From Luscinia megarhynchos (Eukaryota > Chordata > Aves > Passeriformes > Turdidae): a stretch of 64,000 nt of DNA. This document shows, one piece after another, positions 38,201 through 50,200 of the stretch. The first letter of the stretch is position 1, and each line of letters opens with the position of its first letter. Location of the stretch: positions 64,647,352 to 64,711,351 of the forward strand of contig JAPFBE010000003.1 in the NCBI GenBank assembly GCA_034336665.1, given 5' to 3'. Made by a program: the position numbers and the translations under genes. The notes under the pieces were generated by a model. It was not told where the DNA came from and did not search any database. It saw only the letters and a program-made list of their open reading frames with translations.

Positions 38201-41200
38201 TTTTTTTTTTTTTTTTTTTTTTTTGCAGCACAACTGACAGATATATTGCTTCTGTTTTAAATCATGGACAAAAATTCAAGAGGCAGCAAATTGCCATAAG
38301 GATCATTAATCTGCATGAGCAGGGCTCTGAAGAAAACAAGTTTGAGCTGCTTGATGATGCCATGGATTTGTCACCTTGTCTGTTGTGAAATGATTGTTAC
38401 AAATTGTCACCTCCGTTGCCACTGAGAGCAGGGCAAGGAAAAATCCAGAATGAGAGCAACTTGTGTGGGTGGCCTTAACATTCATCTTTCCATATTTTCA
38501 TTTTCCTGCATTATTAAGCCAAATGTGTAACTTCAGTCAAGTGAAAAGAAAACGTTGAGAAAAAAAGAACTGGAGAATTGGTGTTCCCTTTGTGAAACTC
38601 TGGCCTTTGTCATTGCTGGACACAAGATTAATGTGTCTTTCCTCTGAGAGTGAATCATGCTAAGCACTGAAAAATTCTTTTATATAAAGGAAGTATTCAT
38701 TTAAAATCTCAATGTATCTTATAGCTTTTTACCAGCTTGCTCACAGTGGTTTGACATGGATGATGTATTGAAAACTAAGGATCTTAAATTCAGGTTAAGT
38801 GCCTTAGTCAGCTTATGTCTTTTTTTCAGGCATACAATGTCCTGCTATTCAAGGCTTAATAGAAGAACTTATAATGAATATATCTTAAAAAAACCCCAAA
38901 AAACAGGATTCAGTTAAATTACTTCTAAAAAGCTTTTCCAGAACTTATCGTAGTGGTTCATCCTGGAGTTTTGTTGACAGTTTTTTGTTCTGGGGCAAAT
39001 CTGCATAGCTGGGAAGCTTTTTCTGGTTCTCTTGAGCTCTCACTGGTCCTTGCATTGTTTTCAGGCTTTTTTGTGATGTAAGAACTCTGCTACAAGTCAG
39101 TGTTAATGAATGCTTTAAGTTTTCTGTGAACCTTTTTGTTGTTTTACAGTATGAAGCACTAAGCTGATTATACAGCCATGATCATAGAGAATTGAATCTG
39201 TTTTGGTGAGGTTTCTTTCTGCATGTTTCCCACAGAATTCAGGAAAGGCAAATCCAGCTCTTAGTGATTTGGCTGAGTTGATGTGCTGTTTTTTCTCACT
39301 TGGTTTGTATTGATGTACAGCAGCTAAAACCTGCAAGGACTCTGCTAGTTCCCCAATAACTGCCTTGAAAGTAGGAGTGGGAGATCATTTACAACCAATC
39401 CTGGCTAAAGTAGACCTCTGGAATCTCTCTGAAGTTTTTTTTCTCTTTAAAGTTTCTCAGTGTCTGGTTTTGAAATTGCATTCTATAGTGTTTGGGGACT
39501 TGGAGAGGTCTTTCAGTTGAGTAGGAACATCTGTGTCACGCGATTTCCACAAAAACTTCTGTGCTGCCATACTGAGCTCTGTGTCATCAATTGAGTTAAT
39601 GGATGCAGGATTAGAAGTTTTTAGGCTGGGTTAACTGAGTAAGTTTCCTAGGTATTAGCTGCGAGAAAGGCAGCTAGATTGGGATTCAAACAGATTGCAT
39701 ATTAGAGATGGAAAACCAATAGCAAGTTGGTAAGAAAAACCCAGGAAGTGAGTCTGAAATCCTGCCTTTGCTCCAGAAATAGATATGACCTTTCAGCCTT
39801 TCTCACTTTTTCCATCTCCCTCCATGCAAATATTTGTATTTCTGACTCATTGACAGCCTGGCTTCAAAGATTGTCTCAGCACTGGTTAAGTATAGTGGTG
39901 GCAAGGGCATTCTCAGGCTATTAGATATGAGAATGCAAGGTCTTTAGGAAGCAGAGGACTAAAATGTAACTCAAGCAGTTTGATTTCTGGGTTAAATTTT
40001 AGGCTGTTAGATAGAAAAGGCTTTCTTGCCCAGGTTATATGTGTAGAGCATTCTTGCCATGTTGTGCCCTGTTGGAGGGATGACCACTGGGAAGGTTTGT
40101 GTTGAGACTCTGTGAGGCTTTCAGCAGCAAACCAGGCAGCTCGATGCAGCGTGGTCTCATGGGCAATCACAACAGCAACAGCTTAGATGCCTCCCTGTTT
40201 TTTGACAAAAGCAGTTGTGAAGAATGTAAGACATTGCATAAACTGCTTTATTAGCACTAAGATGTTAAATTCTGCCTGAAGTGCAATTGCAACTCCAGTC
40301 CTACTTTGATTTTGGGCTTCACTTCCCAATCTGTACATTTTGAGTATTTTATAGGTTGCTTATTTCATAAGAGATTTGTAATCATGGGTTTATTACAATT
40401 TATGAGGTAGGTTTATTACAATTTATGAGGTAACTGTATATTTTTAGACACGTTATCAACCCATTTCTGTCTGCTTGCTCATCAAAAGCAGCGTAGTGCA
40501 CGGTTTGTTTGCTTGCATTTGGATAACATCCCTGCTCCAGAGCTGAATGAATGCCCAGGCATCTGCAGTGGACCAGCTGCATTGGCAGCAAAAAATAGAC
40601 AGTGCTTCTGAAAGGACTAATGAAAAAAGATCTAAAAGTAGTTTACTTTTTAAGTGAAAGAACTCAAAGAAATTAGATGAGTACCATCACTGAGGAGATA
40701 CCAAATTGCTCTGTTTTAAGTAACAGCTGCAACAGCAAGTCTTGCTGTCTTATATAACACTGATGGACAATCTAGTAAAGAAATAAATAGTGTGTTGTGG
40801 ATTTACATAGAGCAAATCTGGGGAGCAGCATGAACTTTTGTATGTACTGTATTTGAGCTTACTGTGGTGATACAAAATATGTAGTAGGTGGTACAAAAGA
40901 TGTACAAAATATGCTATCACATGGTTATAATCTTTAATGTGCAGTGAAGTCAAGGAGGCAAAAAAATTTCGTTTCCTATTTCAGTAGTGCTGAGGTCTTC
41001 TCTGTCTTGTTTAATTCTGTGGAGACACTGATGTTGAAATGAAATAGCACATGACCCTAGTGGAATTAAGCCAAATCTTCTCTTTAATCTGCAGCTTACT
41101 TTTTCTCCTTGAATTGGCCAACATTGCCTGAATTGACTGTAGGAGCCTTCTGTATTTGGACAAAGATTTCATCTGCATCCAAGGTACTTCTGCTTTAATT

Positions 41201-44200
41201 AGGAAAAAAACCTGCAACTACCCCTCAATTTTTTTCCTCCCTCCAGTATGCCAGTTGTAACAAATTAAAGTTAATGACAGTTCAATCAGGGGCAAAATAC
41301 TCTTCAAAGATGCATCTCTTCGGTATCTCTTTTTTTTTCCTTTTGAACGGTGGGAGGGGTTATTCTCTCTTGCAATATGTTTTAAAAGTATTGTGCCTTT
41401 TGCCATGCTCCTGCAAAATCTTGATTTTAACAGAAATTGTTCCTAGGGAAATCTTCATGAAACACAGTATTTTTAAAATTAAGAATAAAATTTGGACCCA
41501 AATAAGTAACATGTTAGGCAGAAAATTATGCAAAAGAATAAAAGTTGGAACAATCTGCAGTTGCTAGAAAAGACTGGAGACTTAAAACAGGCAGATGTCA
41601 TTTTTTTACCAGCAGCAAGCATTCATAAACTCTCTGAGAAATAAACCATATATGGATACTGGCCTTCTGGGTCTGAGACTAGCATGATAAATTGGAAAAG
41701 AAAAATTCCCATGGAAAAAGAAGGGGAAATATTTGGAGAATTGTTATCTTGTTTTGGTGTTTACCAGGAAAATCTGGTAAACAAAGGCCTAGCAAAGCAT
41801 TAAGTCATAAGAAGAAATTGATTATTAAAGGAATGGTCAAGTAATCAGTATAGGAAGGAAAGGATTCATCTATTTTGACTAAGCAGGTTCTTGTGTTAGA
41901 AATAAAAAGAAAATAATTCTGGAACAGATACTTTTTTTTACACAGGGGATCTGAGTAAACAAATGAAGAACCTGACTGACGAGGAATGTAATAGCACTGA
42001 TAGCAAAAGCATGAAGGGACAACAAGTATTAAAGGTACACACTTGCCAGGAAAGAACAAAACAGAGATAGATGTGGTATGTAGCAGGTGTGAGAGACTTT
42101 GACAGTGTTGTTGATTCTTTCTTCATCAGCTGTTTGGATGAATTCATCTTGAGAATGGATTGGAAAACAAAGTTTAGTCACAATAATATTGGGAAATAAT
42201 ATTGAAATGTACATTGAAACAATATGACTCTCTTAAATATTAGGACACAAATGTTTGCTTTTCAATATGTAGCTGTTTACCTCCTTGCTAGGTCTTTTAT
42301 TTCCTGCTATAGGCAGTTACAGTCAGCTGAGTACAGAGATTCTTTGGTTGGCATTTTCAGTGGAATAACTGTGTAAGCAAAGAGTCTTGCAGATGTTTCA
42401 GTGCAAAGTTACCCATTACTGCTCTAGAAGGACATGTCTTGTGTAACCCATGTGTCATATCTGCCACACACGAATGTGTCTTGGACTCCTTCATGCAACT
42501 CAGATACAACTGAGTTGAGCTCCTTAGCTGCTTAGCTGAATGAATCACTGCACATCATGGATTGTCTTCACTGTGACTCTTAGTAGGAGTTCAGTTCACT
42601 TTTGGACACTCAAATGTTGATACCTTCACCTCAGACTGAATCCCATCCAGTCAAATATCCATGTAAATATAATATTTGGATGGATGAATTTGGATATAAT
42701 ATTATTAAATTGTATTGTAGGTTAGAATTGTAAATAAAGACTAAAAACCAAGTGCTAACAATGATGAGGCACAAAACTCAATGGATAATTAACACATTTT
42801 ATTAGAAAATAATAGATAAGTGGGACACAATACTGTTTTGCATTTTTGAAATGTAGAAGAACATTGCAGAAAAGCCAGTCAAAAAACCTGTCAGATGAAA
42901 TGATCATGAATTTATTCACTTTAAATTAAACATGTATATATTGCCTGTGGTTTAAGTAAAGGCACGAACAATAAGATGCAGGACAAAGGGAAAAATAGCT
43001 AATGTCAGCAAGTACTTGGAAGAAGAAATGACAACCAAATCCTAAGGAAAACTCAAGGAGCTGGATATGTTTAAAATGAGGGAAATGTGTAATCCATATC
43101 TTAGGATTCTGAAAGAACTGGCTTGTCACATCACTGATCTGATAGCACGTGGTTCTAATAAACGTGCACATTGTGTGCACTGGAGAAAAGCACTTTGTTT
43201 CCCAATTTTAAGATAAAGAGAGGAATAGTTGTTGCAAAATGAAATTCAAATATGGATATATTAAAAGGGGCTCATGGCTGGCAAACCTGTTGACATTCTG
43301 TAATAAAACAAGAGATTTGTTGTCACAAGAATATAGTAATCTTGTTCACTGTGACCTCTGATAAAGATATCATGTCACATGGGAAGTAACTGATTAATTT
43401 TGAGAAAATGAAAATGAGTAGATTTGTTAAATGAGTAAAGAGCTGGCAAATGGAACATGATAACGGTGATTAGTGAAGGAGTCTGCTGGGAGAGTACAAG
43501 CAGAGGTCTTCCAGGACCAGGTTTAGGATGAATCTTAATATTTAATGCATGACCTTGATACACAAAGTTGAATTAGATTGTGATATCTCTCTCCTGAAAC
43601 CAATTATACAATATAATTGGGATCTGGATGTGATTTAGAAAGACAGTGAAGACTAGATTATTAAAAATGTGAGTAAAATTTAATAGTGTATACCAAAGGA
43701 TTTAGAAAATAATAAAGAAATTATGTTATTAACTGTGAACTGATACAACTGCAGAGGAGCATCTGGGTATTCTAGCTGATGCCTTGTTGACTGTGAGCCG
43801 TTATTGTGCAACTGTGCAAAAGGAAAATGCAATCCTAAAATGTATATAGGTAGAGAAGTAGAATCACTGACATTGTTCAAGGCAGTGAGATGGCTTTTGG
43901 AATATTGCCTGCTGTAAGCCAGTTCTGTTCTCCAGCCATAAGAAGGTTGAACTCCAGCCTTCTGTATGAAGGGGTTGATTAGATGAAGGATGATTAGATA
44001 AAAGGACAGCCTGCTGTGTGAAAGATCATTTTTCCAAGTTCAGCTTAATCATCTTAGTGAAATGAATGTGGAAAAAAGATGCTCATGTCTTCCGTTTATA
44101 CGTGCTGGGGACAACCACCAGGGTGGAAGCAGAACAATAATCTTAAAATACATTTAAGTACAAGAACAAACAGGTATAAACTGACCTTGGATAATCATAG

Positions 44201-47200
44201 AATCATAAAATGATCTGGATTGGAAGGGACCTTGAAGACCTTTTATTTCCAACCCCTCTGCCATGGACAGGGACACCTTACACTAGATTGTTTTGCTCAG
44301 AGTCCCATCCAACCTTGAAGACTTCCAGGGATGGGGCATATACAACTTCTCTGGGCACTCTGTACCTGTGCCTCACCACCCTCACAGTAAAAAAAATTCT
44401 TCCTAGTGTATAATCTAAACTTGTCCTCTTTCAGTTTAAAGCCATTTCTCCTTATCCTGTCACCACAAGTTCCTCTCCAGCTCTCTTGTAGGCCCTCTCC
44501 AGATACTGGAGGGTGCTAAAAGGTCTGCAGAGCCTTCCCTTGTCTGAGCAATCCCAAATGTCTCAGCCTGTCTTCAGAGGAGAGGTGCTCCTGCCCTGTG
44601 ATTTTTATGGTCCTTCCCTGGTCCTTCTGTTTCAACAGGTCCACATCTTTATCTTGGGAGCTCCAGAGTTGGATACAGTATTTCAGGTGGGGTCTCAAGA
44701 GAGCAGAGCAGTGGAGGGCAATCACTTCCCTCGACCTGTTGGCCACACTTCTTATGATGCAGCCCAGGATACAGTTGGCTTTCTGGACTCCAAGCCATAT
44801 TGCCAGATCATGCCAAGATTTTCATCTACCAACTTCCCCAAACCCTCCTTCTAAAGAGTCCTCTCAATCCATTCTCTGGAAAGGAGACACACTCTCCCTA
44901 GACTTCCTATTATCACTAATGTACCTATAGAAGCTTTTCTTGTTGCCCTTGACATCCCTGGCTGTGTTTAATTCTGTCAGGGCTGTAGCTTTCTTAAACT
45001 GATCCCTGACTCTTTAAACAATCCCTGTATTCATCCCAGGCTACCTCTCTTACCCTCTCTAGGCTTTCTTCTTGTGTTTGAATTTGTTTGGGAACTACTT
45101 GTTCATCCACACAGCCATCCTGGCATGTTTGCCCAAATTCCTATTTGTTGTAATGCAGTGTTCCTGAACTTGGAGTGTGAAACTGTATGTTGGAGATTTC
45201 TATGATAATGTCTCTACTGGATAGAATGGAACAAATGAGGAATGGGATTATGAAAAGCAATTTCCTGTATTGGAAGTAGAGGAACACCTGCTTTGGTGTG
45301 TGTTTTACTTCCATTACACAGCAAGCAAAGGTTTGGCCAGGCCACTAACCAAAATGGGCTCTACTGCTGTTACTCATTCCATCTGTAGAGAAGGTAGATG
45401 GCTGCACACCTAAGACAGTCTCCCCACAAAGTACTGCTTTTCTAGCCAAATTAGTATGAGTTACCTTTGATGTCCCATGTGGCTCTTCAACCAGCCCAGC
45501 AGCTCTCTCAGCAAGTGGTTTGAAAATGGATGTGCTGGTAAGATGTGAAGTCTTCCTGCTGAAAAAGAGCCATCAGGGGGAATTTTGTTTAGAACAAAAG
45601 AGCGATTCTGACTGGTTGCCACAAGGTGACTTTGCTAAGATGCCAAGGAACAGCAGTGTGGAAAACTGTACCTGCACCATTGGAAATGTGTAATGCATAG
45701 CTGATAATTGTAGCATAGAGTTAATTGTTTTGTTTCTGCGTTGTGCCAGCCAGAACCATAAAAAAAAAATGCACAGGAATCAAAGAGAAGGACAAACATT
45801 ATAATGCTTGAAGAATAAGGAGTATGATGATGAGATCTTTAGAGAGAATGGAAATAGTTCTAAAATACTGCTTTATAACCACAGGGTTCCTTAAAGAGGA
45901 CTCTTAAACAGCTAGAAGAGGAGAAGAAAAGTGTTCAGAATCAGCTAAAGGACTATGAACTTAGGCTGGAACAAGAAGCAAAGGTTTGTAATCACTCTAT
46001 CCCTCTAGACTGTAAAAGCTGTTATGTTGTGTGACAGATATTGTATGTGGAACACACAATAGAATAATTGCACAAAAATGTGTCACTAGAAGAAGGCTCT
46101 GCTGTATATCTGAATCTTCTGTATGATTCAGCTTTTAGGATTTGTGCATAATGGTAGCCTGTATCTCGTTTTGACTGTAGGCTTACCACAAAGTTAATGA
46201 TGAGCGGTGCATGCACCTCTCAGAGATCCTACAGGTAAGAAACGTGTGACTCAGTAACTTTTAATGCTTTCTTAATGTAACAACAGCATCTGTTAATGCC
46301 ATTAGATCAGGGTGTTTTGTCACGTCATCTGTATACCAAATACCTTACAAAAGCTGCTTTTTAAAAATTTTAAGAGCTATAAATTGAAAGATTGTACAGT
46401 TTATTTATTTTAAATACTTTTCTTGCTTTTGTATCAATTGGAGTTTCAGTGTTCCCTAGCATAGTAGAGTGCCCATAACTGAGAAAGCTAAAGCAATTTT
46501 CTGATGCTTGGCCATCCATTAGTCACAAAACTGCTATGCAGTTGAATAGAACAGAAGCAAATTATCAGCAGTAGAGACACCCACCTTAAGCAGTAATTCC
46601 TTCTTTTCATATTTGTCCTTTTTATTTTTTTTAAAGACAAACTATCTGACCAATTCGGAATGAAATATAGCACATATTTCTGTTAGCTTTATAAAACAGG
46701 GATAAGACACCTTATTTTAGTGAAATCACAGGTTAAATTTTGTTGCTGCGAATTATGTAATACTTGAAGTTTTATACTACAAACTGGAGGAACCTGTAAA
46801 GGAATCTGTGAAGATTCATAGTACTTCTTATTCTAGAAAAGCTCTAAATTCCTAAATAATATAAAAGTAATAAATTACTTTTAGTAATGCTTAGTGTGAT
46901 ATTCAAGAATTGCTGCCACTGAGTCCCTTTCATAGCAAACTGGGGTAAAAGCCTGTAATTAGCACTGTTTCCATGTGTTTGCACAGTGGGCAACTGATTC
47001 TCTTACATGGTTCCTTGCTACTTTGGGAAATCAAATAGAATTGCTTAAATGAACTTTCCAGCATGAAACCAAGAAAAAGCTTGGGAAATGCTCTTGATAA
47101 CTATTAATATCTTTACATTAGCAGTGAAACTGAAAACTTCTGGAGGAAGAAAGGAAATAAAAGCAGATTTTATTACTAAACATGCTAGCTAGAGGAGTGC

Positions 47201-50200
47201 CTATGTTCAGCTCCCTATAAAAACACTTAAATATGTGTAAAACACCATTTGAAGTGAGGCATATGCACTGGCATGTTGCATAGTGAGGCACTGGGGTCTA
47301 AGATTTTGCCATCAATACTCAAGGTAGTATTATTAGTGCATTATATTTTCAGGAATTTATTATTTACATATGACTTCAGTATCATATGAGTGCAAAATAG
47401 TCATCTTCAGATTAATATCCCTATCTTGAGGTCTCTAAGCGTCAAATAGTCATTTTAAAGTAGTTGTAGAGGAATCCTCTGTAGTCTATGAAGAAAGAAT
47501 CGTGTCTAAGGTGCAAAGTATCACATCTGTTTTAGGTCAAGATGAAATTAATTTCCCCAGGGACTTTTCTGTCCCTCCTCCTGAGCTGTAAGCAGAGCCT
47601 AAGTGAGTAGTTTAGATTAAATATCTATCTTGTACATTGCTGATCTGAGCAGGGCAAGATTTATGAGGAGCAGCTGAGGTCATTTGGTTGGTTCAGCTGG
47701 GATGAGAGAAGGCTGAGGGGTGACCACATTGCTGAGCAGTGCCCTCACCCCTCACTACACCTTCCTCCAGGGGGACAGAGGAGGGGAAAGGTGCTGATCT
47801 GCTCTCCGTGGTGACCAGAGACAGGACATGAGGACAGGGAATGAAGCTGCATCAGGGAAGTGCAGATTGAACATTGAAAAGAGTCTTCATTGAAAGCAGG
47901 GTCAATCACTGGATCATGATCCCCAGAGAATTAGTTGTAGCACAAAACCTGTAAGACTTCAAGGAGCAACTGGATGACACTTTAATTTTAGGTAGTCCTG
48001 CAAGGAACAGGAAGTTGGAATTGATGATCCTTATGAGTCCCTTCCAACATGAGATATTCTATGATTCTGTGGTTTACTGCTGATTTCAAAAAAATCGGTG
48101 GAGTATCTGTTCCCCTCAGGTTTTCTTCTGCCATGACTTTGATTTGACTTTTATATTATTTTAAAATCTGCATATGTATGCCTTTGCTTTTAACCATTCA
48201 CTTTAACAATAGAGGCAGAAATAGACATACATTCAGTACATACTCTTTCAACTGTATTTAAATATCAGTGTTCTGCACACTAATATTGGCTGCTGTTGAA
48301 TTAGAAGGATTTGCCCATAGGCTAACAATTTCCATACCTTGCACAGTAAATATACAACAGGGTATTGCTATCCTGTGACAACAATGTATCCTAATGACAC
48401 TCTTTTATTTGCAGAGAATGGATATAGTGTTCTTTTAAGCCTTTGTTTTCTCTCATTATGTTTATAATTTTTTCATAGCTGACAGTAAGGAAAAAAAAAT
48501 CATAGAATGGAAGTTTTTTACTGGTAGGTATTAAAAAAATACCACTGTTTTAGGTATTTCCTACTTTGTTTTGGCTCCCTCCTGAAGCCTGCAGCAGAAG
48601 CAGAAGGCAAAGATTCTTCTGAGCAGCCATTTCTTTTATTTACCTTTTTATAACTGAGTGCTTTTCTGCTTTTTTATTTATTTTATTTAAAAATATATAT
48701 TTATCTTCTGAGTGCTTTTGAAGTTTGTCTTGTCTGGTCCATAAGGATGTAGTCAGTTTTAAATGATAGCTTTAAAACAAATTTAAAAATTCACAATCTT
48801 GAGAATTCATGCTAGAGGCACCAATGGTTTCTTATGTATTCTTGTTTGCTTCTTTGTTTTGTTTTCAATCTGGAGAAGCATTGGTTTGGGATTTGGAGTC
48901 CACAGATCTTAAAGGCACTCTCTGGTGGTGTTCAGAAATCAATTTGAGAGCCAAGCAAAGAAGAGCTATAGCAGTTCTTTTAAAAGGCCATTCTTTCAGG
49001 CCAGATTTTTGCCACAAGCTGTTGCTTGCATAGTGGAATCTGACTTGCAACTGGGATTTCTTTGCAGAAAAGGTCCACGGTTATAGATTGCTACAGCTGG
49101 AAATCTGCTTGTACAACAATGGCTAATTCTAGGCCTGGAGTAAACTGTACCAGCAAAAAGTGCTATGGATAATAATCATATATAACAGCACTCTATATTC
49201 ATATAAATTACCAAAACAGTGATGACAACTGTGGCATTGCTCTTGCCTCATATGTCACAGAATCACATCTCAGATATGATAAGATGATAAATTATACTAG
49301 CTGTTATCTTTAATACTGAAGTTTCTCAAGTACAAAAATTTCTTGCCTTCAAGAAAGTAAATCTGTGCAAATCCTATTTACTTCTGTAGCTGTGATTGTG
49401 ATTAGGATTCAACTTGTTTTGTAAAAATTTGGCTTTTGCAGACCTCAGCTAAACTTAAAATTGTTGAAAGGCAAAAAAACAGATGCTCTGACTGGCAAGG
49501 AGAAAAACAGATATTGAGGTAAATTTCCTTTATATTCCCTGTTTTCTGGTTTATTATTTCTTGCTAAGTGCCATGTTTTGAACATTGCAACTTTCTGTTC
49601 ATGATAAATATCACAGCATAATCCCACTGACAAACTATTACTCAACATAATTTTTGATATTGTTTTTCAATCAGTTTTATTTAAGCAAATGTTGAAAATA
49701 CATGTGTTTAAATCACTGTTTAGCAGATTTCTCTTTATGGGTTAGAAATATAAATTGGTGGTATTATGTAGACATACCAGTCTTTTCCTTTCCATCTGTG
49801 TAAGCACAGAATCACAGGATTTCATAAATTGGAACAGAAGATCTTCATGTTCCAGGAGAGGATATTAGTAGAATATGAATTAATGCAGTACAATATGAAT
49901 TCAGTTCTACAACTGAAGTTTCTCAATATATAAAAAGCACTGTGTGGGTTTGAAGTGCCCCATATGCCACTGTATCACTTCTGGCCCCAGTGATATTTAA
50001 CATGGTTCATATGGAGAAGGTCAGAAAGCTAGAACCAGGAGGATTCACTGCCTCTGCAGTGAGATTAAATATCATCAGCCAGATACTGAGGTTTGCTGAG
50101 GGTTAGCACTGATCTGTGATCATGGTGGGCCTTTTTTACAAGCTATTTTAGTAGACCATTACTTACCCTGAAATTATATGATAGTGTTTTTCTGTAATTT

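Larger units (their letters stand above)
32462..45884 (+). other. CCDC169: CCDC169 intron 4 (13.4 kb)
   Basis: The largest intron of the window. It carries CR1 pieces at 32815-33500, 35325-35525 and 44195-45190, a CCAAT cluster near 34390-34531, an RFX-like site at 36686, a CTCF-like site near 37823, a poly-T tract at 38201-38224, and a 23 bp tandem duplication at 40387. No coding exon is recognised. Confidence 0.8.

Noticed and set aside
44513..44930. Frames of 110-113 codons on + and a shorter one on -
   Set aside because: They lie in the minus-oriented CR1 element; the minus frame contains degraded CR1 ORF2 end motifs.
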